Positions 17,487 to 25,154 of a stretch of DNA of 64,000 bases are shown here, in pieces. Under the pieces are notes generated by a model. It had not been told where the DNA came from and did no database searches. It was given only the letters and a program-made list of their open reading frames with translations. The translations under genes were made by a program, and so were the position numbers. Numbering within the stretch: position 1 is the stretch's first letter; each line of letters starts with the position of its first letter. The stretch is from Moorena sp. SIOASIH (GTDB taxonomy: Bacteria > Cyanobacteriota > Cyanobacteriia > Cyanobacteriales > Coleofasciculaceae). The stretch lies in contig NZ_JAAHIH010000006.1 in NCBI RefSeq assembly GCF_010671925.1, positions 744,001 through 808,000 on the forward strand. Reading direction: 5' to 3'.

Positions 17487-17540
17487 ATGCAACTAGAAGA
17501 CTATTTTGACTTCCTCAGTGTGGACGATATCTGGATCTAG
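17487..17540 (+). pseudogene. DUF433 antitoxin N-terminal fragment
   Basis: Seventeen codons MQLEDYFDFLSVDDIWI then TAG. The start matches the N-terminus of many DUF433 proteins (MQLEDYFDFL..DDIRIKG). The rest of the gene is gone, and the DNA continues directly as the PIN-domain fragment read on the opposite strand. This is the other half of a deletion or recombination junction at about 17525-17545. Confidence 0.55.
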
Positions 17541-17594
17541 ACTCCACCAAATCAAAGCGCAAGTATCGAGAACAATTTTTAAACTTCTCCCCAT
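17493..17594 (-). pseudogene. PIN-domain (VapC-like) toxin N-terminal fragment
   Basis: Starts at ATG 17594, overlapping the antitoxin stop as TAATG, the usual coupling in Phd-PIN pairs. It encodes MGRSLKIVLDTCALIWWSLD with the first PIN Asp (VLDTCALIWW), then leaves the family sequence after about 20 codons and stops at 17493-17495 inside the reversed DUF433 fragment. The toxin is therefore truncated and inactive while its antitoxin remains whole. Confidence 0.65.
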
Positions 17595-17812
17595 TATTCT
17601 GTTGTAGGAGTTCTTAAATCCTCAAAATACTGTACTTTACCGCGCATTTGTCCAAATAACTGTTCTGTTGAAGGTAAATTGCTGGCATATTTAGAAATTA
17701 TCACCACTGGTTTGCCCCGATCAGTGACTACAATTTCTTCCCCTTCTGACTCTACAAGCTCCAAAAACTCCAGCAGTTGGCTTTTCAGTATACTTTTGGA
17801 AATTGTTTTCAT
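17594..17812 (-). CDS. Phd/YefM-family antitoxin
   Basis: 72-residue protein of the Phd/YefM fold. MKTISKSILKSQLLEFLELV is the amphipathic start, EEIVVTDRGKPVVIIS the conserved dimer and DNA-binding strand motif, and the C-terminal tail LFGQMRGKVQYFEDL is of the kind that neutralises PIN toxins. Such proteins repress their own operon and bind the toxin. The toxin gene follows by overlap but is broken, so this is an orphan antitoxin in the middle of the peptide locus. Confidence 0.82.
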   Translation of the reverse strand: MKTISKSILKSQLLEFLELVESEGEEIVVTDRGKPVVIISKYASNLPSTEQLFGQMRGKVQYFEDLRTPTTE

Positions 17813-18113
17813 TTATAGCAGTTTTAAATTTGGTGAGGTACAGAGTTTCTGGTTTTAGGGAACAGGGAACAGGGAACAGGGAATAGGGAAGAGAGAAGAG
17901 AGAAGAGGAAACAGGGCAAAAATTATGTGTACCTCATTAGGCAAAAAAACGCTATAGATACTAGTTACGGACTTAATTGAGATTACAATCATATCACATT
18001 TATAGTTTTTTTATAGCTATCAGATAAACAGGATTTTTTCCCGATTCCCGATTCCCGATTCCCGATTCCCGATTCCCTACTCCCTACTCCCTACTCCCTA
18101 CTCCCTATTCCCC
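17813..18113. repeat. GGGAACA and CCCGATT/CCCTACT heptamer arrays
   Basis: GGGAACA units at 17860-17885 and CCGATTC/CTCCCTA units at about 18040-18108, separated by about 120 bp without visible genes. The second array abuts the 3' end of the ABC transporter gene. Confidence 0.85.
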
Positions 18114-20243
18114 TCACACCATCTGTCGCGCCATCAAATCAGCAAACAACCCTTCAACTGCTGCCAACTCCTCAAAACTTCCCTGCTGTACTATTTTCCC
18201 ACCATGCAACACATAAATCCTATCAGCATGACGAATAGTACTCAAACGATGGGCAATTACTATGCGAGTTACCCCCAATTGTTCTAAACTCTTAGTAACA
18301 ATTCCCTGAGTGCGATTATCCAAAGCAGATGTCGCTTCATCAAACAACAAAATCTGGGGTTTGTGTACCAAAGCGCGGGCAATAAATAACCGTTGTCGCT
18401 GTCCTCCAGACAGATTACCACCCCCTTCGGAAATAATAGTATGTATCCCCATGGGCATGGCTTGAATATCCTCAGCTAATCCCGCCATCTGCAACGCTTC
18501 CCGAGCTTGATCTTGGGTAACAATTGCCCCCCCAGCAATGTTTTCCCAAATCGAACCACTCATAATTCGCCCATTTTGCAGCACTACCCCTAACTGTCGC
18601 CTGACCGCTGCAATATCTAATCCCGATAAATCTTTGCTATCATAAAAGATTGCTCCCGCTTCCGGAGTTTCAAATCCCAAAAGCAACCGCATGATAGTGG
18701 ATTTTCCACTTCCCGAAGGACCGAAAATAGCAATAAATTCCCCCGCTTTCGCGTCTAGGGTAATATTATCTAAAACTAACGGACTATCCTGGCGGTAACG
18801 AAAGCAAACTTGGTCTAATTTCAGTTTACCAGAAAGCCTGCCGGGATGGGACTTATCAGCATCAACTTCTGGTTTTGTCTGTAAAATCGGTTGGGCGCGT
18901 TCCCATAAAATAGTGATATCTAAACTATCAATTAGGGTGTTGCTTAATCGGGTGGCGCTGGTGATAAAGGTACCGAAGGCAGTATTAAATGCCAGAAATG
19001 TACCAGTAGATAATCCTGTTTCCCCTACCGACTGTCCCATTAAAGAAATAGTAAATCCAAATAGCAGCATGGAACTTACTGCTGGTAACATTACATTAAA
19101 AGCGGTTAGTAAGTCTTCCACTAACTGGGTACTTAATATCAGTTTTACCTGCTTAGTGTATTTTTTCGCCCAGCAAGCAAACGCCTCTGATTCAGCAGCC
19201 GCGACTCGTAATTTCGAGATGCCGCCAATTAACTGCACTGTCAGTCCAAATATTTCTCCCGAAAGCTGCTGGAGGGGACGCATTTTTCGTCGCGTAATCA
19301 TACCGGATATAGTAGTAATAATTACTGCTACTAAAGCGATAGCGATCGCAACGAATGCCAGAGGCAAACTGTAGACTATCAATAGTCCTAGATTTAGCAA
19401 CGAAAATAAACTGGTAAATAGGGTTCGCAAAATGCTACCGCTAAGTCGATTACGAATCTGATTAACAGCGGAAACCCGATTGTGTAAATCCCCTGTGGAA
19501 TACTGGCGGAAAAAGGCGGGTTTGAGTTTAAGCAATCTATCCCAAAGGGCGGCTTGAGTATCATAACTGACTTTGGTTTGCAATCTCAGGATTACCAAAC
19601 TTTGAGCCAATTGAAATATCATCACCCCAAAGCTAGCTGCTAACAATCCCAAACCCATTTGGATTAATAATTGGCGTTTAGCGTCCGGAATGGCAGAGTC
19701 GATCAGAATACCAGTAATTTGTGGTGTCAACATCCCGAACAAGGTTGCAACCACTCCCACCCCCAGGATTTTGATCAAGTCTGGGGTACGACCTCTGATG
19801 GTAAATTGGAGAATATCCCAGACGGTAATCTCTTGATCGGGTAAAGGGCGATAAAAGGTATAGGCAATGGGAGCAATTGTTGTGGCAGTGTGACGGTTGA
19901 GGGGGGTGCGGGTCAACTCCACTGGATCAAGGATTTCATACTTGGTGGCTTTGACCGGTAGCAGAGCGACGGGTTGGTTTTCTTCCTTAGTAAACGCCAG
20001 CAGGGGACCAGAATCTGTTTTCCACCAGTTAGCCGTGAGGGTGACTCGACGGGTCCGGAAACCAGAAGCGCGTGCGATCGCGTCTAGGGTATTGGCATTC
20101 TCTGATTTAGCGGGAGGACGAATGGTTATCCCCAAAGCTTTGCCGATAGCACCTACAGCAATTAACAGGGGAGTTTCGCCTTGGGGAATGTCGGTGGTGG
20201 GATTGAGGATTGAGGCGAGTTCCCTCAGGGCTTTTTCTGTCAT
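18114..20243 (-). CDS. NHLM-type bacteriocin ABC exporter, permease-ATPase (ABC2-like)
   Basis: 709 residues. An N-terminal soluble region (about 1-140), without the Cys/His of an active C39 domain, precedes an exporter-type membrane domain with about six helices (about 155-440). The C-terminal ATPase has Walker A GPSGSGKST, signature LSGGQRQR, Walker B ILLFDEATSALD and H-loop AHRLST. It resembles the second NHLM bacteriocin ABC protein, which works with the C39-bearing ABC (25155-27329) and the HlyD-like adaptor (14701-16158). Its likely cargo is the set of GG-leader peptides around it. The N-terminal region is short relative to what I recall for the family. Confidence 0.85.
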   Translation of the reverse strand: MTEKALRELASILNPTTDIPQGETPLLIAVGAIGKALGITIRPPAKSENANTLDAIARASGFRTRRVTLTANWWKTDSGPLLAFTKEENQPVALLPVKATKYEILDPVELTRTPLNRHTATTIAPIAYTFYRPLPDQEITVWDILQFTIRGRTPDLIKILGVGVVATLFGMLTPQITGILIDSAIPDAKRQLLIQMGLGLLAASFGVMIFQLAQSLVILRLQTKVSYDTQAALWDRLLKLKPAFFRQYSTGDLHNRVSAVNQIRNRLSGSILRTLFTSLFSLLNLGLLIVYSLPLAFVAIAIALVAVIITTISGMITRRKMRPLQQLSGEIFGLTVQLIGGISKLRVAAAESEAFACWAKKYTKQVKLILSTQLVEDLLTAFNVMLPAVSSMLLFGFTISLMGQSVGETGLSTGTFLAFNTAFGTFITSATRLSNTLIDSLDITILWERAQPILQTKPEVDADKSHPGRLSGKLKLDQVCFRYRQDSPLVLDNITLDAKAGEFIAIFGPSGSGKSTIMRLLLGFETPEAGAIFYDSKDLSGLDIAAVRRQLGVVLQNGRIMSGSIWENIAGGAIVTQDQAREALQMAGLAEDIQAMPMGIHTIISEGGGNLSGGQRQRLFIARALVHKPQILLFDEATSALDNRTQGIVTKSLEQLGVTRIVIAHRLSTIRHADRIYVLHGGKIVQQGSFEELAAVEGLFADLMARQMV

Positions 20244-20691
20244 GGGACAGGGGAATATGATAGCCTACTGAATTTTATCAAAATTGAGGTTAATGAACTC
20301 TTAGGATCAGCCATTACTGATGCTATTCCTCAGATTATCGAAATCCTTATGTAAATATTTTTTACAAAAAATCTTTTCTCTGCGTAAAGGAAAAAGATTA
20401 TCCCGAAATCATAATAGAGGGCTTCAGGAAAGCGATCGCTAGCCCAGGATTGGATCCGTTTAAGTCGTCATAAGTTCGATAATTATTGACGAGCGATGCA
20501 GCTTATACAGTCTACTTTTCAGCTCTCATGTCGCCCCTCCAGAACAGATGCCCTCCCTTCCCTTTGGATCGGAGGGCATCGCTCTGTCTGGGGAATTGAA
20601 TCTCATTGCACAGTCAAACCAGACTTTCCCGATGTACTAAACCTGTCTAGTACTTTTCTGTCTGGTGCTTTTCTGCTTGCCAGACAGACTG
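20244..20691. other. Intergenic region between ABC gene and GGG peptide gene
   Basis: No gene is supported. Two hairpins occur: GATGCCCTCC (20547-20556) with its complement at 20571-20580, and GTCTGG/CCAGAC around 20661-20686, close after the stop of the minus-strand peptide gene, where it could serve as an imperfect terminator. An 85-codon plus-strand frame at 20496 has no recognisable features and is left out. Confidence 0.5.
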
Positions 20692-20871
20692 TTAAGGTAG
20701 AGTCGGCACAATTCCATTTAGCGAATCAAGATTACCATTGCCGTCAGCTATAAAACCACCGCCGCACACCTTGGTTAACTCGTCGTCAGTCAAGGGCAAT
20801 AAGGTGTTACCCCTTCCTGATGAGTCTTTGGTTGATTTCTCGGTTAGTTTTTCTATTTTGATTCTAGCCAT
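20692..20871 (-). CDS. GG-leader precursor peptide (GGG type)
   Basis: 59-residue peptide starting MARIKIEKLTEKSTKDSSG and continuing into the leader end LLPLTDDELTKVCGGG, followed by FIADGNGNLDSLNGIVPTLP. LTDDELxxVxGG is the usual end of double-glycine leaders in cyanobacterial bacteriocin-type precursors. It is co-oriented with and about 450 bp upstream of the ABC gene at 18114-20243. The only Cys is in the leader. The region upstream of the start has two 34-bp tandem repeats with palindromes. Confidence 0.75.
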   Translation of the reverse strand: MARIKIEKLTEKSTKDSSGRGNTLLPLTDDELTKVCGGGFIADGNGNLDSLNGIVPTLP

Positions 20872-20897
20872 TTAAATCACCTTTGATTTAGTAAGTC

Positions 20898-20962
20898 AGC
20901 TAAGACATACTTCCTACACTGATCAGTATATAGCTAAGACATACTTCCTACACTGATCAGTA
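20898..20962 (-). promoter_or_regulatory. Two direct repeats with palindromes upstream of the GGG peptide
   Basis: A 31-bp sequence occurs twice at a 34-bp period (20898-20928 and 20932-20962). Each copy contains the perfect palindrome ACTGATCAGT. They end 27 bp upstream of the peptide start on the minus strand, where an operator pair would be expected. An adjacent palindrome GGCAGTTT-TG-AAACTGCC (20964-20981) may belong to the same control region. Regulatory function is inferred from position and symmetry only. Confidence 0.5.
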
Positions 20963-20981
20963 GGGCAGTTTTGAAACTGCC

Positions 20982-21374
20982 ACAACGGTACAGATTGGAT
21001 TCACTATCTTCATCAGATCATCTCAGGGGATGACAAGCTAATTGAAAATCTTACAGGGGTTAGGTTAATGGGGTTAGGTGTTAGGAAAAATTGCCCTGGC
21101 GGGATGGATTGAATAAAACTATCATTGACGTTGTATGGTTAAAATTGCTTCAATTGCTGGCAAATACAAATGACTCCGATGCGCTCATTTTACCCAACAC
21201 CATTAACCATTAACCATTAACCGTTCCACCTCTAGCGTTTATCATAGCTATGAGGTACACATTATTTTTTCCCTCTTCCCTCTTCCCTCTTCCTAAGTCC
21301 CTGCTCCCTGCTCCCTGCTCCCTGCTCCCTAAAACCCAGAGATTTGTACCTCATGGGTATAATACTTGCTATAT
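20982..21374. other. Intergenic region with ACCATTA and CTTCCCT repeats
   Basis: No gene seen. AACCATT units lie at about 21205-21225 and CTTCCCT/CTGCTCC units at about 21275-21330. The remaining sequence (about 21000-21190) shows no open frame, hairpin or recognisable element. Confidence 0.5.
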
Positions 21375-21790
21375 CTAGGTTTGAGCTTTGTTGTCACCCC
21401 GTGAGGCCGAATGCACTGCGGTCAGGGCTTCCTGGTAGCGAGACTGGGCTTCATGAATTGAGGCGAGGCGGTTTGGCCAGCTTACCTGGATGATGCAGCC
21501 TTGTAGAGAGTTAGGTAAATCTTTAATGGTTTGATCACATAGGGCTTCTGCTTGAGAGTAACCTTGTTCAGTCGGTGGGCGAACCATGTGTTGGCAATTC
21601 GCGCTCGTATGGCAAACCTAACCATCGTTTCATTGTGGTTGGCTATGGCTAGTCCAGCCCCAGCGATCGCATCTAGTTCGGCGATGGTGAGTGTTTGCAG
21701 TTCCCTCACCAAGGCAAGTTTCTTTTCCGGGGATGCAACTTCACCACTGTTTCATTCTGGTTTGCCTTGGTTAGTCCAGCTCCTGGGTAT
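21375..21790 (-). pseudogene. Decayed copy of the repeat-peptide + TPR module
   Basis: Read on the minus strand, 21790->21600 carries pieces of the 49-residue leader-core unit: KKLALVRELQTLTIAELDAI, then AGAGLAIANHNETMVRF, preceded by a half unit with an internal deletion. 21587->21375 carries the first about 70 codons of a TPR protein (QAEALCDQTIKDLPNSLQGC then RLASIHEAQSRYQEALTAVHS) closely matching the N-terminus of the TPR gene at 22638-23702, then stops. Gene order is the same as in the intact pair 24805->22638. This is a truncated duplicate with frame damage. Confidence 0.8.
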
Positions 21791-21922
21791 GACCTTGGGC
21801 GCTTGTGGGAATTACGACATCGGTAGGACAAATATTTCTGGTATTTTTATGGTATCTTAATAAACCAAAAATATATATATGGTATCTTCAGGTTGGTATC
21901 TTACAAAAATCAAAAACCAAAA

Positions 21923-22084
21923 ATGAAGAACAACCTCAACAAAATAAAACCTCAAAAATTAGAACCGAACCACAAAACCTCAGAACTAGAATCTGCACCA
22001 CAAACCAACCTAACCAAACTCAAAATCTCAGAACTAGAATCCATCATGGGTGGTGCACATGGTGGTAATTGGTGGTTGAAGTGA
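21923..22084 (+). CDS. Double-glycine-type precursor peptide with WW core
   Basis: 53-residue peptide from ATG 21923 (an upstream in-frame ATG at 21893 is possible). The leader is Lys/Asn/Glu-rich and ends NLTKLKISELESIMGG (residues 29-44), a good match to the C39 peptidase consensus. The core is AHGGNWWLK, which itself contains a second GG. It does not share the twin peptides' leader in detail but has the same layout and the same 3' element. It is the third plus-strand precursor of the locus. Confidence 0.78.
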   Translation: MKNNLNKIKPQKLEPNHKTSELESAPQTNLTKLKISELESIMGGAHGGNWWLK

Positions 22085-22145
22085 GAAGGAAAAGAAAAAA
22101 AGAAAAAAAAATGATTGATGATTGGGAGGGAGGATGGATTGACTA

Positions 22146-22382
22146 TACCACAGACCGTTCTAAAAAGTCATGTGCGTTTTGATCCATCCCTAGGCATTCG
22201 GTTCGCCTCGATAAATTGATCTACAACCCTGCCCAGGATATCGTTCTCGTAACCCGTGGCACCACCCACGCGGAAATGGAGCATTTTTTTTGCTCTTTGA
22301 ACCCGAATGCGGTTCAGTTTCAGTTTGAACCCCAGCAAGTAGCTTGCTTCCCCAGTGGCACTTGTTGGGGGTTGTTTTTTTG
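22146..22382 (+). ncRNA. Conserved 3' element with terminator after the WW peptide (copy B)
   Basis: Starts TACCACAGACC and has TTTTGATCCATCC, GGCATTCGGTT, the identical 14-mer CTCGATAAATTGAT (22207-22220), ACAACC and ATGCGGTTC. It ends in the stem CCCCAGCAAG (22330-22339) / CTTGTTGGGG (22361-22370), with one G-T pair, followed by a T-rich tract. It carries about 75 nt more than copy A (17238-17405) in the middle. Conserved primary sequence outside the terminator suggests more than a simple terminator. Confidence 0.55.
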
Positions 22383-22489
22383 GGTTTGGGTTTGTACCTG
22401 TTGCAAAATCCCTTATAGTTTATCGCACAATCTTCCAGGGTAGTTCCTAAGCTAAAAAAAGCGGGATGCCACTGAGTTAAAGCATCGTC

Positions 22490-22637
22490 AGTCGTAAGCA
22501 TATGCGCTACTTGAGATGCTACTTGAGGTGCTATCAGCTCTCAGCTATCAGGTTATGGGCGTCACAGGCTAGAAGCCTGTGCCACGCTAATTGAGGTGCT
22601 TTTGAATAAAATAAGCTGACGGCTGATAGCTGACTGC
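22490..22637. repeat. Dispersed palindromic mosaic downstream of the TPR gene
   Basis: Contains GTAAGCATATGCGCTACTTG, CTACTTGAGGTGCT twice, the CACAGGCTAGAAGCCTGTG hairpin (about 22563) and GCTGATAGCTGAC. The same blocks recur near 6590, 34266 and 62100-62270. No gene. Confidence 0.75.
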
Positions 22638-23702
22638 TTACAAATTAATATTATCCTTACAGATCTGAGTGTTAGGATGATCCTCCCCTAGGGTAGCTGC
22701 AAAAATTGCTCGTGCTTGCTCGAAAAACTCCTTGGCTTCCTCAGTTTTCCCTTTTTGTTTCAGAACCGATGCCAGATTATTTAAGGTAATAGCAAGTTCA
22801 GGATGGGATTCACCTAACAGTTGAGTCTTAATTTCTAAAGCTCGTCGATAGGCTTGTTCTGCTTGGGATAAATTCCCCTTAGCTTGCTCAGATGCTGCAA
22901 GATTATTGAGATTAACAGCAACATCGTAGTGAACTGAACCAAACTGTTGATCAAAAAAGGTAATAGCTGTTTCAAAGTAAGTAATCGCTTCATCCCATTG
23001 CTGTAGTCCGTGTAAAATGGAACCTAACGCTGCTCCATCCGCAATGGTTTTAGGATGGTGGTAACCAAATAGTTCTAAGTGGAGTTGATAGGATTGACGT
23101 GCCCAATTTTCTGCAGTTTGATAGTCTCCACGGGCATGATGGAGTCCTGCCAGATTATGATAAACTGTTGCGATATCAGCATGGTGGTTGCCGTATTGTG
23201 ATTCCAAGGTGGCTAATGTTTGCTGATAGAGCCGTTCCGCTGCATCAAATTTGCCCCAGTATTTATAGACAATTGCTAAATTATTGGCTAGCTGAATCCT
23301 TTTAGATTGATACTGTTCTGTCCCTTGGGTTTCTATCAGTTCAATTGCCCGCTGGTAAGTTTGTTCTGCCTCAGCATAATTCCCTTGAATGCGTTGAAGA
23401 GTGCCAAGGGTAGATAAGGTAGTTATTTCCAAAGAAAGGGCTATGGCGGGGGATAGACTGGCTTTAATTGTCTCTAAGATTTTCTGTGCCGAATGCACTG
23501 CGGTGAGGGCTTGCTGGTAGCGAGACTGGGCTTCTAGAATTGAAGCGAGGCGGTTTTGCAAGCTTACCTGGACGATGTACCCTTGTTCTGAGGATGGTAA
23601 ATCTTTAATGGTTTGATAACATAGGGCTTCTGCTTCAGAATAACGTTGTTCAGTCTGGAGGCGATCCATGTGCTGAATGGTTTGTTTTAAGTTGTCTATC
23701 AT
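22638..23702 (-). CDS. Kinesin-light-chain-type TPR protein linked to the repeat peptide gene
   Basis: 354 residues composed almost wholly of TPRs. About seven 42-residue units are seen, for example GNYAEAEQTYQRAIELIE, GKFDAAERLYQQTLATLES, GDYQTAENWARQSYQLHLELFG and GNLSQAEQAYRRALEIKTQLLG; the longer units are of the kinesin-light-chain/TPR_12 type. There is no enzymatic domain, signal peptide or membrane helix. It follows the repeat-peptide gene on the same strand, and a decayed copy of the same two-gene order lies at 21375-21790, so the pair was duplicated as a unit. A scaffold or peptide-binding role toward the precursor is inferred. Confidence 0.85.
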   Translation of the reverse strand: MIDNLKQTIQHMDRLQTEQRYSEAEALCYQTIKDLPSSEQGYIVQVSLQNRLASILEAQSRYQQALTAVHSAQKILETIKASLSPAIALSLEITTLSTLGTLQRIQGNYAEAEQTYQRAIELIETQGTEQYQSKRIQLANNLAIVYKYWGKFDAAERLYQQTLATLESQYGNHHADIATVYHNLAGLHHARGDYQTAENWARQSYQLHLELFGYHHPKTIADGAALGSILHGLQQWDEAITYFETAITFFDQQFGSVHYDVAVNLNNLAASEQAKGNLSQAEQAYRRALEIKTQLLGESHPELAITLNNLASVLKQKGKTEEAKEFFEQARAIFAATLGEDHPNTQICKDNINL

Positions 23703-23752
23703 GGATTACTCTCCAGACTTTGGGAAGGATAGAAGCTGAGGAATTCGCTAAG

Positions 23753-23884
23753 TTAGGTAAACTTCACCACTGTTTCATTGTGGTTCAATGAGAGTGCTGC
23801 CCCAGCGATGGCATCGAGTTCAGCCATAGTCAGTGCTTGCAGTTCCTTAACCTCAGCCGGTTTCTTTTCCGGAGATGGTTGCTA
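23753..23884 (-). pseudogene. Seventh leader-core unit, cut off by an amber codon
   Basis: The frame of the repeat-peptide gene continues past its TAG (23882-23884) as QPSPEKKPAEVKELQALTMA, ELDAIAGAALSLNHNETVVKFT, then TAA at 23753-23755. In other units the aligned codon is CAG (NQPSQQKPSP), so one C-to-T change made the stop. The unit also has GAA instead of GAG and lacks one residue in the core, so it appears to be drifting. It would be made only by readthrough. Confidence 0.8.
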
Positions 23885-24805
23885 CTTGCTAGGCTGATTG
23901 GGAAACTTCACCATCGTTTCATTGTGGTTCCAGTCGGCTCTTCCTGCCCCAGCGATCGCATCTAGTTCGGCGATGGTAAGTGTTTCGAGTTCGTTAACCA
24001 ATGCAGGTTTCTTTTCAGAGCATGGTTTTTGCTTCTGAGATCGATTGGGAAACTTCACCACTGTTTCATTGTGGTTGGCTATGGGCAATCCCGCCCCAGC
24101 GATCGCATCTAGTTCTGCCATAGTCAGTGCTTGCAGTTCCTTAACCTCAGCCGGTTTCTTTTCCGGGGATGGTTTCGGCTTGGTAGGCTGATTGGCAAAC
24201 TTCACCACTGTTTGATTGTGGTTGCCCAAGGTTAGTCCCGCCCCAGCGATCGCATCTAGTTCTGCCATAGTCAGTGCTTGCAGTTCCTTAACCTCAGCCG
24301 GTTTCTTTTCCGGGGATGGTTTCGGCTTGGTAGGCTGATTGGCAAACTTCACCACTGTTTGATTGTGGTTGCCCAAGGCTAGTCCCGCCCCAGCGATCGC
24401 ATCTAGTTCTGCCATAGTCAGTGCTTGCAGTTCCTTAACCTCAGCCGGTTTCTTTTCCGGGGATGGTTTCTGCTGGCTCGGCTGATTGGGAAACTTCACC
24501 ACTGTTTGATTGTGGTTGGCCATGTCTAGTCCCGCCCCAGCGATCGCATCTAGTTCCGCGATGGTAAGTGTTTCGAGTTCCTTAACCTTGGCTGGTTTCT
24601 TTGCCGGGGATGGTTTCTGCTGGCTCGGCTGGTTAGGAAACTTCACCACTGTTTGATTGTGGTTGCCCATGGCTAGTCCCGCCCCAGCGATCGCATCTAG
24701 TTCCGCGATCGTCAGTGTTTCGAGTTCCTTAACCAATGCAGGTTTCTGTTCCGGGGATGGTTTCTGCTGGCTCGGCTGATTGTACTTCTTATTCAGAGTT
24801 TTCAT
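23882..24805 (-). CDS. Multi-unit precursor-like protein: six 49-residue leader-core repeats
   Basis: 307 residues: MKTLNKKY, then six units of exactly 49 residues, then NQPSK and TAG. Each unit has a Pro/Lys/Gln-rich spacer (NQPSQQKPSPEKKPAxVK), a leader-like helix ending ELxxLTxAELDAIAGAG, then a 14-residue segment such as LAMGNHNQTVVKFP with invariant NHN(Q/E)T(V/M)VKF. The leader signature resembles C39 substrates, with GAG in place of GG. Cleavage after each GAG would release 49-residue units starting with the variable tripeptide. The gene lies between the C39 transporter gene (ATG 27329) and a TPR gene, all on one strand. No matching protein family is known to me. Alternatively it is a structural repeat protein. 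Confidence 0.8.
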   Translation of the reverse strand: MKTLNKKYNQPSQQKPSPEQKPALVKELETLTIAELDAIAGAGLAMGNHNQTVVKFPNQPSQQKPSPAKKPAKVKELETLTIAELDAIAGAGLDMANHNQTVVKFPNQPSQQKPSPEKKPAEVKELQALTMAELDAIAGAGLALGNHNQTVVKFANQPTKPKPSPEKKPAEVKELQALTMAELDAIAGAGLTLGNHNQTVVKFANQPTKPKPSPEKKPAEVKELQALTMAELDAIAGAGLPIANHNETVVKFPNRSQKQKPCSEKKPALVNELETLTIAELDAIAGAGRADWNHNETMVKFPNQPSK

Positions 24806-25154
24806 GACTTTTATCCTGCTGAAAATTCAATTGAATTCAAGATTGAATTTTCAGGCTAGTAAGTAGGTGGGCAAAATCGCGAGTAGAACTTCTACACGTC
24901 TGCACTTCCGTACCCTCGAAATCACACTACTGTATTCAATTTTATGAAATTTTTGCCATCCTATTCTTATAGTATACGCAATTTCCCCAGTAACCGTTGG
25001 TAAACAATTATGAAGCTTATCATCAAAGCACTTTAGCCCATTGTCACATTTTCTTAATAGTGGAATTTGAAGGAATTGATGAGACTTTCGGTATTTCGAG
25101 ACCTGGCACCGTAACAAGTCAAAAATAATGATAAATGATAAATAATAAATGATA
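24806..25154. other. Intergenic region between C39 transporter and repeat-peptide gene
   Basis: About 350 bp without a convincing gene. A short A+T-rich ATGATAAAT repeat lies at 25128-25152, just after the transporter stop. An 88-codon minus-strand frame (24851-25117) has no recognisable motif and biased composition, and is not called. The repeat-peptide promoter is expected here. Confidence 0.5.

Noticed and set aside
20496..20753. 85-codon plus-strand frame
   Set aside because: Overlaps the minus-strand GGG peptide gene, has no family-like motif and odd composition; the peptide gene on the other strand is better supported.
24851..25117. 88-codon minus-strand frame between C39 exporter and repeat-peptide gene
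   Set aside because: No leader, GG motif or recognisable domain, Cys/Arg-rich composition atypical for neighbours; regarded as chance.
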